Source of the DNA: an uncultured Opitutia bacterium
GTDB lineage: Bacteria > Verrucomicrobiota > Verrucomicrobiia > Opitutales > Opitutaceae
Assembly: GCA_903896015.1 (NCBI GenBank)
Contig: CAITWF010000080.1
Span: forward strand, 1-56,976
Direction: 5' to 3'
Length of the DNA stretch: 56,976 nt
Below the pieces are notes generated by a model. That model saw only the letters and a list, made by a program, of their open reading frames with translations, did not search any database and had not been told where the DNA came from. The position numbers and the translations under genes were made by a program. Below, piece by piece: positions 17,965 to 25,606 of this stretch (position 1 is the stretch's first letter; every line of letters begins with the position of its first letter).

Positions 17965-20900
17965 TCAGCGAGAGCCCGGAGGAGCAACATAGTGGTCACC
18001 GAGCGGATCGTCGGGATCGAGCGAACGCGATCGCGTGCTCGCTCCGCGCCGCAACAGCGCGAAAACCGCTGGCAACACGAAGAGTGTGGCGAGCGTCGCG
18101 CAAACGAGCCCGCCGATCACGGCGCGACCGAGGGGAGCCGTTTGACCACCACCCTCCCCCAGCCCTAGCGCCATCGGTATCATGCCGGCGATCATGGCGC
18201 AGCTCGTCATCAGGATCGGACGCACGCGGCTGCGCGCGCCCTCGACTGCCGCGGCAAGCGCATCCGCGCCCGCGACCCGCGAGCGCTCCGCAAACGTCAC
18301 CAGCAGGATCGCGTTGGCCACGGCAACACCGATCGCCATGATCGCTCCCATCGCCGACTGAATGTTGATCGTTGTGCGCGTGAGCCAGAGGGCGAGCGCG
18401 ACGCCGGCGAGCGCGGCGGGCACGCTCGCAACGACCGCCAGCGACAGCCGCAGCGATTGAAAATTGGCCGCGAGCAGGAGAAAAATCACCGCCACCGCCA
18501 CGAGCAGGCCCGAGCGAAAACCGCCCAGGAGCTCCTGCAGCGGCGGCACCTGGCCGCGAACCGCGACATTCGTCTTTGCCGGCGGGGCGTTGGCCGCGAG
18601 CACGCGCGCGATGTCGTTCGCGACATGGCCGAGATCGGAACCATATATGTTAGCGGTAATCGAGACGATGCGGGCCATGTTGTAGCGCGCGTATTGGCCG
18701 ACCGCCGAGCCCGGCGCGATCGTCGCGACACTGCGCAGGTAAACCGGCTCGCCGGAAGCCCCGCGCACCACGGGAACGTTTTTAAGATCGTCGAGCGAGC
18801 TGGTCAGCGCCTGCGGAATCTGTACCTGGAGATTGTAGGAAACTCCTGAGCCTGGGTCGGCCCAGAAATTGGCGACGGTGAAACGACTCGAGGTCGTCGC
18901 GGCGACGAGCGAGCGCGTGACGTCAGTGGTCTTCACGCCGAGCAGGCCGGCGCGTTCGCGATCGACGGTCACGTCGATTGTAGGGAAATCGAGGTTCTGC
19001 GCGATCTGCACGTCGCGCAGCGCAGGGAGTTCCTTGAGTTTCGCGAGGAGATTTTCCGCGTGGTCCCGGCTGACGGCGAGGGTCGGCCCGCTGACGGCGA
19101 TCTCGATGGGAGTCGGCGAACCAAAGCTCATCACCCGCGAGACAATGTCCGCCGGCTCGAACGACACGCGCGCGCCCGGCAACTCGGCCGCGAACACCGT
19201 CCGCAGCCGCTCCTGTAGCGCGGGCCCATCGAGCTGAGCATCAGGCCTGAGCTGCACCGCAAACCACGCCTCCTCGGGGCCGCCGTTCCAGAGGTAAATC
19301 AGGTTGATGGGATAGTTCGGCGCGTGCACCCCCACGAGGCCGATCGTGAGCGCCACCCGATCGGTACCTGCTTCGCGCTTGATGAGGTCGAGCGCCTTGA
19401 GCGCAAGCGCTTCGGTGTTTTCGATCTTGGTGCCCGCGGGAGCGCGCACGCGAAACGCGAACTGCCCGGCATCCACGCGCGGGAAGATTTCCAATCCGAG
19501 CCGTCCACCGACGAACCAAATTATCGCCGCCGAGGCGACGAGGTAGAGCAGGACGAGCGCGAGGCGGGCGCCGGCGAGGCGTGTGAGCAGGGTGGCGTAA
19601 CCTCCTTGCAACGCCGCAAAGGCACCGCGCGCGCCCTGCGCGCGGGCGATCTCGTCCTTCTCATGGGCCCGCACGAGCCAGACCGTGAGTACAGGCACAA
19701 GCGAGCTGGAGAAAATATACGATGCGATCATCGCAAAGCCGACGGCCAGCGAGAGCGGCACGAACAGCGCGCGGGCCGGACCCGTCATGAAAAACGACGG
19801 CAGAAACACCGCCACGATGCAGAGCATCGCGAGCAGCCGGGGCAGCGCCGTCTCGCGGGTCGCGTCCCGCGCGGCGCGGGACGGGCTGCCACCACTGGCG
19901 AGATGCGTGTGGATGCTCTCCATGGTAACGGTCGCCTCGTCGACGAGAATGCCGACGGCGAGCGCTAGGCCGCCGAGCGTCATCAGATTGATACTTTGGC
20001 CGGTGAGCCAAAGCGCAGTCGTCGCGGCAAAGAGCGCAAGCGGAATATTGACCACGACCACGAGGGCACTGCGCCAGTCGCGCAGAAAAATCAACACCAT
20101 CAAACCGGTGAGCACGGCGCCGATAATACTCTCCTTCGTGAGGTTGGAAATCGCCTGGACTACGACGGGCGACTGGTCGAACTCGTAGGTAACATTGATG
20201 TCGTCGGGCACGGCGGCCTTGAATTTCGGCAGGCTCGCCTTGACGAGTTCGACGACGGAAAGCGTGGAGGCGTCGGCGCGTTTTGTGACCGGCATGTAGA
20301 CGGTGCGCCGGCCGTTCACGAGCGCGTAGGAGGTGACGAGATCGGAACTATCCTCGACCGTTGCGACGTCCCGCAAAAATACCGCGCCATTCGCGCCACC
20401 ACGCAGGACCGTGCCCTCGAGGTCCTTGATGTTCTTGGGAATCGCGTTGACCGGGACGATGGGATACTTGTCCCCGAGATTCATATTACCCGAGGGGCTG
20501 ACGGCGTTGGACTGGGTCATCGCTTGTACGATGTCGTCGGGTGCGAGGCCGTAGGCGCGCAGGCGATCGGGTTTCACGTTGACGACGATCGTGCGAGCGC
20601 TGCCGCCGAATGGCGGCGGGGCCGACACACCGGGCAACGTGGCGAACAGCGGACGCACCATGTTGAGCGCGGCATCCTGCATCTGGCCGACGGTGCGATT
20701 GGGATTTTCCGTCGAGAAGACGAGGTAGCCGACCGGCACGCTGCCCGCGTCGAACCGCGTGACGAACGCCCCCGGCGCACCCGGCGGCATGAACGAGCGC
20801 GCGCGGTTCACGTAAGCGACGGTCTCCGAAAGCGCCGCCGACATGTCGGTGCCTGGATAAAACTGGAGCTTCATGATCGCGGCGCCCTGAATCGACTTCG

Positions 20901-21144
20901 ACTCCACGTGCTCGATGCCCGTGATGTAGAGGAAGTGATACTCGTAATAGTAGGTCAGGTAGCCCTCCATCTGCGCCGGGTCCATGCCGCCATAGGGCTG
21001 CGCCACGTAGATTGTCGGAACGCCGAGTGGCGGGAAGATGTCGCGGGTCATCCGCTTGATCGCCACGCCGGCCGCGAAAATCACTGCGACGATCGCGACG
21101 ATGACCGTGAGCGGGCGGCGGAGCGAAAGCTGGGTGAGATTCAT
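17965..21144 (-). CDS. RND efflux pump, HAE1-like, atypical proton-relay residues
   Basis: This 1059-residue inner-membrane pump has the RND layout: TM1, large periplasmic loop, TM2-6, TM7, second loop, TM8-12. Sequence such as IFPPLGVPTIYV, the TM4 region LALAVGILVDEATVTMES and TM10-12 region MAIGVAVANAILLVTF places it in the HAE1/AcrB superfamily. The usual Asp-Asp pair in TM4 is Asp-Glu here, and the TM10 Lys of AcrB is Ala, as in a divergent HAE1 branch. Exported substrate cannot be predicted. ATG before NLTQLS chosen; a start nine codons upstream is possible. First gene of the pump-adaptor-TolC operon. Confidence 0.92.
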   Translation of the reverse strand: MNLTQLSLRRPLTVIVAIVAVIFAAGVAIKRMTRDIFPPLGVPTIYVAQPYGGMDPAQMEGYLTYYYEYHFLYITGIEHVESKSIQGAAIMKLQFYPGTDMSAALSETVAYVNRARSFMPPGAPGAFVTRFDAGSVPVGYLVFSTENPNRTVGQMQDAALNMVRPLFATLPGVSAPPPFGGSARTIVVNVKPDRLRAYGLAPDDIVQAMTQSNAVSPSGNMNLGDKYPIVPVNAIPKNIKDLEGTVLRGGANGAVFLRDVATVEDSSDLVTSYALVNGRRTVYMPVTKRADASTLSVVELVKASLPKFKAAVPDDINVTYEFDQSPVVVQAISNLTKESIIGAVLTGLMVLIFLRDWRSALVVVVNIPLALFAATTALWLTGQSINLMTLGGLALAVGILVDEATVTMESIHTHLASGGSPSRAARDATRETALPRLLAMLCIVAVFLPSFFMTGPARALFVPLSLAVGFAMIASYIFSSSLVPVLTVWLVRAHEKDEIARAQGARGAFAALQGGYATLLTRLAGARLALVLLYLVASAAIIWFVGGRLGLEIFPRVDAGQFAFRVRAPAGTKIENTEALALKALDLIKREAGTDRVALTIGLVGVHAPNYPINLIYLWNGGPEEAWFAVQLRPDAQLDGPALQERLRTVFAAELPGARVSFEPADIVSRVMSFGSPTPIEIAVSGPTLAVSRDHAENLLAKLKELPALRDVQIAQNLDFPTIDVTVDRERAGLLGVKTTDVTRSLVAATTSSRFTVANFWADPGSGVSYNLQVQIPQALTSSLDDLKNVPVVRGASGEPVYLRSVATIAPGSAVGQYARYNMARIVSITANIYGSDLGHVANDIARVLAANAPPAKTNVAVRGQVPPLQELLGGFRSGLLVAVAVIFLLLAANFQSLRLSLAVVASVPAALAGVALALWLTRTTINIQSAMGAIMAIGVAVANAILLVTFAERSRVAGADALAAAVEGARSRVRPILMTSCAMIAGMIPMALGLGEGGGQTAPLGRAVIGGLVCATLATLFVLPAVFALLRRGASTRSRSLDPDDPLGDHYVAPPGSR

Positions 21145-21239
21145 GCGGCGAAGATCAGAGGGTGAGCGCAAGACGGCCGAACGTCGCCAAGGTTCGACAT
21201 TTTATTTGCGCTCGAAAAATAAGTGGTCGACTGGGCAAC

Positions 21240-23015
21240 TTAAGGCGAGAGCGCCTTGCGCCGCTCGACGAGTGCCAGCAGCAAGTCCCCTTTGGCCAAA
21301 CTGCCGCGCAACGTGCCGTCGGCCTCCACCACCGGCAAACGCTCGGCGACGACGCCTAGGAATTTCCCGAGCGCCTCCGCGAGCGACTGCTCGGGCGCGA
21401 CGCGCGGAAAGTCCTCGTGCAGGATGTCGCGCGCGATCACCAACTCCGCGAGATCGGGCTCGCCGAGGTAGGGCTTGATGTCGTGCAACGAGACCGCGCC
21501 GAGGAATTTTCCCTCGCGGTCGACCACGTAGAGGTTGGTCACGCGCACGCCGAAAAACGTCTTTGCGATGTCGGCGAAGCGCGCGTTTTCGAGCACAACC
21601 GGCGGCTTCGCTCGCGTCAGATCGGCCACGCGCGTCTCGGCAAACGGCGGCGATGAATCCGCCGATTGCGCCTTCTTTTTCAACGACTCGCTGTAGAGCG
21701 ACGTGCTCGCGATGCCGCGCGAGGTGTAATACGCGACCACGCTGCACAGCATCAACGGCAGGATGATGTCGTAGCTCAGCGTCATCTCGAAGAGCAGAAT
21801 TACCGCCATCACCGGCGCGTGACTCGCGGCCGAGAGAAACGCGCCCATCCCCACCAGCGCGAACGCCCGCGGATCGAGGGCCGCCACCGGCCACACCGCG
21901 TGCACCAGCGTCCCGAAAAGAAAGCCCGTGCTCGCGCCCACGAACAGTGACGGCGTAAACACACCGCCTGGCGCACCCGAGCCAAACGACGCCATGGTCG
22001 CGAGCCATTTGCACGCGAAAATGCCGATCAGCGCGACCCAGAACAGCCGGCCATTGAGAATGTCGACGACCACCGAGTAGCCGTTGCCCGCGACCTGCGG
22101 GACATTGATCGCCATCACGCCGACCGCGAGCCCGCCGAGTGCGAGGCGCGCGACGATGGGCAGCCGCAGCGACACGAAGAATTTTTCCGCCTGCTTCAAT
22201 GACGACAAAAACCAAGGCGCCATCGAACCCGCGATCAGCCCGAGCACGACATACGGCCCCATCTCCCAGGGCGAGTTGAGTTGAAACGCCGGCACGCGAT
22301 ACAGCACGTGCGCCGCCGTGAGCACGCGAACGGTGAGCGTCGCGACGACGGCCGACACCGCGAGCGGTCCGAGGCTTTCCATCGCGATCGTGCCGAGGAT
22401 GATCTCCGCCACAAAAAACGATCCGGCGATCGGGGCGTTATAGGCGGAGGCGATGCCGGCCGAGGCACCGCACGCGACGATCAGCCGCAGTTGCGGCGGC
22501 GTGAACAGCCGCCAGCGGCCGACGAGCGATGCGAGCATCGCCGCGAGTTGCACCATCGGACCTTCGCGGCCGATCGATCCGCCGGAACCGATGGAAAAAA
22601 GCGCCGCCGTGCTTTTGACGAGGCTCGCACGAATGGGCACATGGCCGTTGCCGATCACGATCGCCTCCATGTAATCGGTCGAACTCTGCGCACGCGTCAG
22701 GCGCTGGCCGAACAGCAGCACCAAGCCCGCGCACGCACCACCCGCCGTCGGCACGATCAGGCGTCCCCACCACGGGAGCTGGCGCATCGAGTCGACGACA
22801 TCGACGTTGGCGCGGCCGAAAAATCCGTGCACCCCCTCGGCGAGACCGGAAAAGACCAGCGAGGCGAGCGCGCCGAGAAACCCCGCCAGCGCGGCCCACA
22901 GCAGCGTCGCCTGCCACTCGGTGGGCTGGAGTTTTTCCTGAATCCACAGCCGCCAGCGCAGCAGCCGCAGCACGCGCTTCATCAAGAGCGCGGCCGGATC
23001 AGTGACGGCTTTCAT
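21240..23015 (-). CDS. ClC-type chloride channel/antiporter with C-terminal CBS pair
   Basis: This 591-residue inner-membrane protein has about ten membrane segments with the ClC selectivity motifs GSGGSIGREGP (Glu at the gating position), the GASAGIASAYNAPIAG helix-N region and GSGAPGGVFTPSLFVGA. The C-terminal 120-150 residues form two CBS domains (ADLTRAKPPVVLENARFADIAK ... LPVVEADGTLRGSLAKGDLLLAL), likely a nucleotide-sensing regulator. It would conduct or exchange chloride. The ATG overlaps the stop of the EIIA-like gene by 4 nt, so the two are coupled. A much longer in-frame extension upstream is shadow sequence of that gene. Confidence 0.94.
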   Translation of the reverse strand: MKAVTDPAALLMKRVLRLLRWRLWIQEKLQPTEWQATLLWAALAGFLGALASLVFSGLAEGVHGFFGRANVDVVDSMRQLPWWGRLIVPTAGGACAGLVLLFGQRLTRAQSSTDYMEAIVIGNGHVPIRASLVKSTAALFSIGSGGSIGREGPMVQLAAMLASLVGRWRLFTPPQLRLIVACGASAGIASAYNAPIAGSFFVAEIILGTIAMESLGPLAVSAVVATLTVRVLTAAHVLYRVPAFQLNSPWEMGPYVVLGLIAGSMAPWFLSSLKQAEKFFVSLRLPIVARLALGGLAVGVMAINVPQVAGNGYSVVVDILNGRLFWVALIGIFACKWLATMASFGSGAPGGVFTPSLFVGASTGFLFGTLVHAVWPVAALDPRAFALVGMGAFLSAASHAPVMAVILLFEMTLSYDIILPLMLCSVVAYYTSRGIASTSLYSESLKKKAQSADSSPPFAETRVADLTRAKPPVVLENARFADIAKTFFGVRVTNLYVVDREGKFLGAVSLHDIKPYLGEPDLAELVIARDILHEDFPRVAPEQSLAEALGKFLGVVAERLPVVEADGTLRGSLAKGDLLLALVERRKALSP

Positions 23016-23476
23016 TTTTTCGAACGTCGCGCCAGGACGGCGCGAAACTCCACCTCGTCCGCCGCCGCGAGCAAAGCCGCACGCGTAGCCGTGTGGTTCA
23101 AAAATCGCGACAGCCCCGCGACCAGCTGCAGGTAGTCGGCCACGGCGGCCTTCGGCGTGCCGACCAGAAACACGAGGCGCACGCGCGAATGCTCGGCATC
23201 GAACGCGACCTCGCTCGTCGTCCGTCCAATCGCCAGCACGAGGCGCGACACGGCCGCTGTGCGCGCGTGCGGCAGCGCGATGTCGTCGGCGATGCACACG
23301 GTCGAGAGCGTCATGCGCTCGGTCAAATCCACGAGCAACCGCGCCGGATCCGTCACCGCTCCTCCCGCCGTTCCGAGCCGCGCGTGGAGCGCGCGTACTG
23401 CCTCGGCGCCAGTCGTTGCGCGCAAATCGAGCGCAAGCGCATCCGGTTGGGCAATGAGATCGAGCGGAGAATTCAC
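23012..23476 (-). CDS. PTS EIIA (fructose/nitrogen type) domain protein
   Basis: This 154-residue stand-alone EIIA type-2 domain has the phospho-acceptor His70 in DDIALPHART. LVFLVGTPKAAVADYLQLVAGLSRFL follows, as in PtsN-like proteins. No EIIB or EIIC partner is nearby. The start is a GTG at 23476; upstream the frame stays open but translates to basic, unlike-family sequence. Its stop overlaps the ClC gene start, so the phosphorylatable domain and channel are made together, and a regulatory link is likely. A small membrane protein is encoded divergently 112 nt away. Confidence 0.85.
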   Translation of the reverse strand: MNSPLDLIAQPDALALDLRATTGAEAVRALHARLGTAGGAVTDPARLLVDLTERMTLSTVCIADDIALPHARTAAVSRLVLAIGRTTSEVAFDAEHSRVRLVFLVGTPKAAVADYLQLVAGLSRFLNHTATRAALLAAADEVEFRAVLARRSKK

Positions 23477-23588
23477 GTGGCGTAAACGTAAGCGCCCGGC
23501 CCGGCGAAACAAGGCCGCGTTTGCGAATTCATGGATCGGCTTTGCACCGCGCTTGCACCGGCACGCGATTTTCCCACGCTGCGTGGGT

Positions 23589-23831
23589 ATGAGCGCCAAA
23601 AACAAGCGAGCCGCCGCGCAAAAATCCCCTCCAACCCCTCCTTCGGCCATTTCACTTCCGACGGACACCACCACAGCCGTCACCGCTGAGCCGTTCTACA
23701 AGCGCCACCCAAAGATCGCCAACGCGATCTTCGCCGCGCTCTGCGTTTACGTTGCGATGCTCTGGCTCCTCGCGCTCGATCAGACGTTTCACTGGGGAAT
23801 CTTCGGGCCCAAAGTGCCGCCGATGCCATGA
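23589..23831 (+). CDS. Small single-span membrane protein, unknown function
   Basis: This 80-residue protein has a hydrophilic N-terminal half (MSAKNKRAAAQKSPPTPPS) and a predicted membrane helix at about 45-65 (IFAALCVYVAMLWLLAL), followed by a short tail with Phe-His-Trp-Gly-Ile-Phe-Gly-Pro. No homology is recognised. Its TGA overlaps the ATG of the M20 peptidase by 4 nt, so it is likely the first gene of that operon. A longer frame starting further upstream (23157) overlaps the EIIA gene and is not believed. Confidence 0.6.
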   Translation: MSAKNKRAAAQKSPPTPPSAISLPTDTTTAVTAEPFYKRHPKIANAIFAALCVYVAMLWLLALDQTFHWGIFGPKVPPMP

Positions 23832-25105
23832 GCACCCGCCTTCACCGTTTTTTTCTCGCCTACCTGATGTTGGGCGCTGCCAGACTCATCTTCGCTGCGG
23901 ACCTGTCCGCCGACGAACGCCGCCTCACCGGCTACATCGACGAGCACCACGGTGAAATCAACGCGCTGCTCGAGCAGGCCGTGCGCATCGACAGCGCTAC
24001 GGAAAATCTCGAGGGCGTGAAAAAAGTCGGCGCACTCTACCGTGGCGAGCTCGATCAAATCGGCTTTGCCACGCGCTGGATCGACATGCCCGTAGAGCTG
24101 AAACGCGCCGGCCACCTCTTCGCTTCGCGCACGGGCACGCACGGCAAACGCCTGCTCCTCATCGGGCACCTCGACACCGTGCTGCCCGGCGGCACCTGGC
24201 GCGTCGAGGGCAACCGAGCCTACGGCGCTGGCGCGGGGGACATGAAGGGCGGCGACACCGTGCTCCTCGTCGCGCTCAAGGCCCTCGCCAGCATCGGCGC
24301 GCTCGACGGCACTCAGATCACCGTGGCGTTTACCGGCGACGAGGAATCCGCGGGCCACCCGATCGACATCTCGCGCCGCGACCTGATCGAAGCGGCGAAG
24401 AACAGCGACTACGCGCTGGCGTTTGAAAACGCTGTGCGCGACACCGCGACCGTCGCGCGCCGCGGCTCGAGCAATTGGCGGCTCGAAGTCTCCGGCATTC
24501 AAGGCCACTCCAGCGCGATTTTCTCGGCAGCGTTCGGGGACGGCGCGATCTACGAGGCCGCGCGCATCCTCAATTCGTTTCGCGAGCAGCTGCGCAAGGA
24601 GGACGGCCTGACGTTCAGCCCCGCCATGATTCTCGGCGGCACCGACGTCGAAGCCTCGGGCAACGGCGGCACCGCGTCCGGCAAAGGCAACGTGATCGCG
24701 CGCACGGCGATCGTGAAAGGAGATCTGCGTTTCTCCTCGCCCGAGCAACTTGCCCGCGCCCGCGCGACGATGACCGAGATCGCTTCGCACAACCTGCGCC
24801 GCACGTCGGCGAAGCTCACGTTCGAGGACAGTTATCCCGCCATGGAAGCAACGCCCGCCAACCTCGCGCTCCTCGATCAACTCAGCCAGGTCAGCGTCGA
24901 TCTCGGTTTCGGCAAAGTCGCCGCATGCGATCCGAAGGAGCGCGGCGCGGGCGACGTGTCGTTTGTCGCGCCGATTATTCCAAGCCTCGACGGTCTCGGC
25001 GCCCGCGGCGGCGGCGCGCACACTCCCGGCGATTTCGCCGACACGAAGTCCCTGCCCGAGCTCGCCAAGCGCACGGCGATTTTGATTTACCGGATGACGC
25101 GGTGA
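23828..25105 (+). CDS. Secreted M20-family zinc metallopeptidase
   Basis: This 425-residue protein has a signal peptide (about 1-23, ending LIFAA) and is periplasmic. It matches the M20 group of carboxypeptidase G2 type. Metal-site text is visible: GHLDTV (His114), GAGAGDMKGG (Asp138) and DEESAG (Glu172-Glu173, the general base and a ligand). The dimerisation domain lies between about 210 and 330. It would remove C-terminal residues such as glutamate, but substrate is not certain. It overlaps the small membrane protein gene by 4 nt. Confidence 0.92.
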   Translation: MSTRLHRFFLAYLMLGAARLIFAADLSADERRLTGYIDEHHGEINALLEQAVRIDSATENLEGVKKVGALYRGELDQIGFATRWIDMPVELKRAGHLFASRTGTHGKRLLLIGHLDTVLPGGTWRVEGNRAYGAGAGDMKGGDTVLLVALKALASIGALDGTQITVAFTGDEESAGHPIDISRRDLIEAAKNSDYALAFENAVRDTATVARRGSSNWRLEVSGIQGHSSAIFSAAFGDGAIYEAARILNSFREQLRKEDGLTFSPAMILGGTDVEASGNGGTASGKGNVIARTAIVKGDLRFSSPEQLARARATMTEIASHNLRRTSAKLTFEDSYPAMEATPANLALLDQLSQVSVDLGFGKVAACDPKERGAGDVSFVAPIIPSLDGLGARGGGAHTPGDFADTKSLPELAKRTAILIYRMTR

Positions 25106-25222
25106 GCGAACCGCTTGTCGGCGCCGCCCCGGGGAAACGGGCAATCGATGAGCCCCTTTCGCCAAAAGATGCGCATCCGACAGGCGACAGCGGGAGTATG
25201 TTCGGCCAACCCCGATCGCCCC

Positions 25223-25597
25223 ATGAAACACACTGCGTCCGTCCTTGCGCAGCAGTGGACGTGGCACCACCACGCCCTCCTCAAAATCCGCGATGCCCTG
25301 CGGCGCGAGTGCGAAGAGCACAGCGATGCCGCCCGTCGCATCACCGAAGCCGACGTGCATGACGCGGCGGACACCGCCAATCTCAATACCGACTACAGCA
25401 CGTTGATTGCAGAAATCAGGTTTGAGGAAGCCGAGATGGTGGAGGTGGAAGCCGCACTCGAACGACTGCAACGGGGTGCCTACGGTATTTGCGAGGCGAC
25501 CGGCCAGCCGATCGAACCGGAGCGACTGCGGGCGTTGCCGTGGACGTGTCTCTGCCAGCGCGCCGCCGCGCAAGCCGCCTTGCGCGAAATGCGCTAG
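25223..25597 (+). CDS. DksA/TraR-family protein with a degenerate zinc finger
   Basis: This 124-residue protein has a coiled-coil-like N-terminal part (HHALLKIRDALRRECEEHSDAARR), DTANLNTDYSTL, and a C-terminal YGICEATGQPIEPERL ... PWTCLCQRAAA. That is the DksA/TraR zinc-finger region. The canonical four Cys are reduced: the second and fourth positions are Thr and Ala, so metal binding is unlikely. Members bind the RNA polymerase secondary channel; the effect here cannot be predicted. The ATG at 25223 gives the usual length. It ends 9 nt before the end of the convergent SNF2 gene. Confidence 0.85.
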   Translation: MKHTASVLAQQWTWHHHALLKIRDALRRECEEHSDAARRITEADVHDAADTANLNTDYSTLIAEIRFEEAEMVEVEAALERLQRGAYGICEATGQPIEPERLRALPWTCLCQRAAAQAALREMR

Positions 25598-25606
25598 CCA
25601 CCTCGC

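Noticed and set aside
23157-23588. Longer start for the small membrane protein
   Set aside because: It would overlap the EIIA gene and read as shadow sequence.
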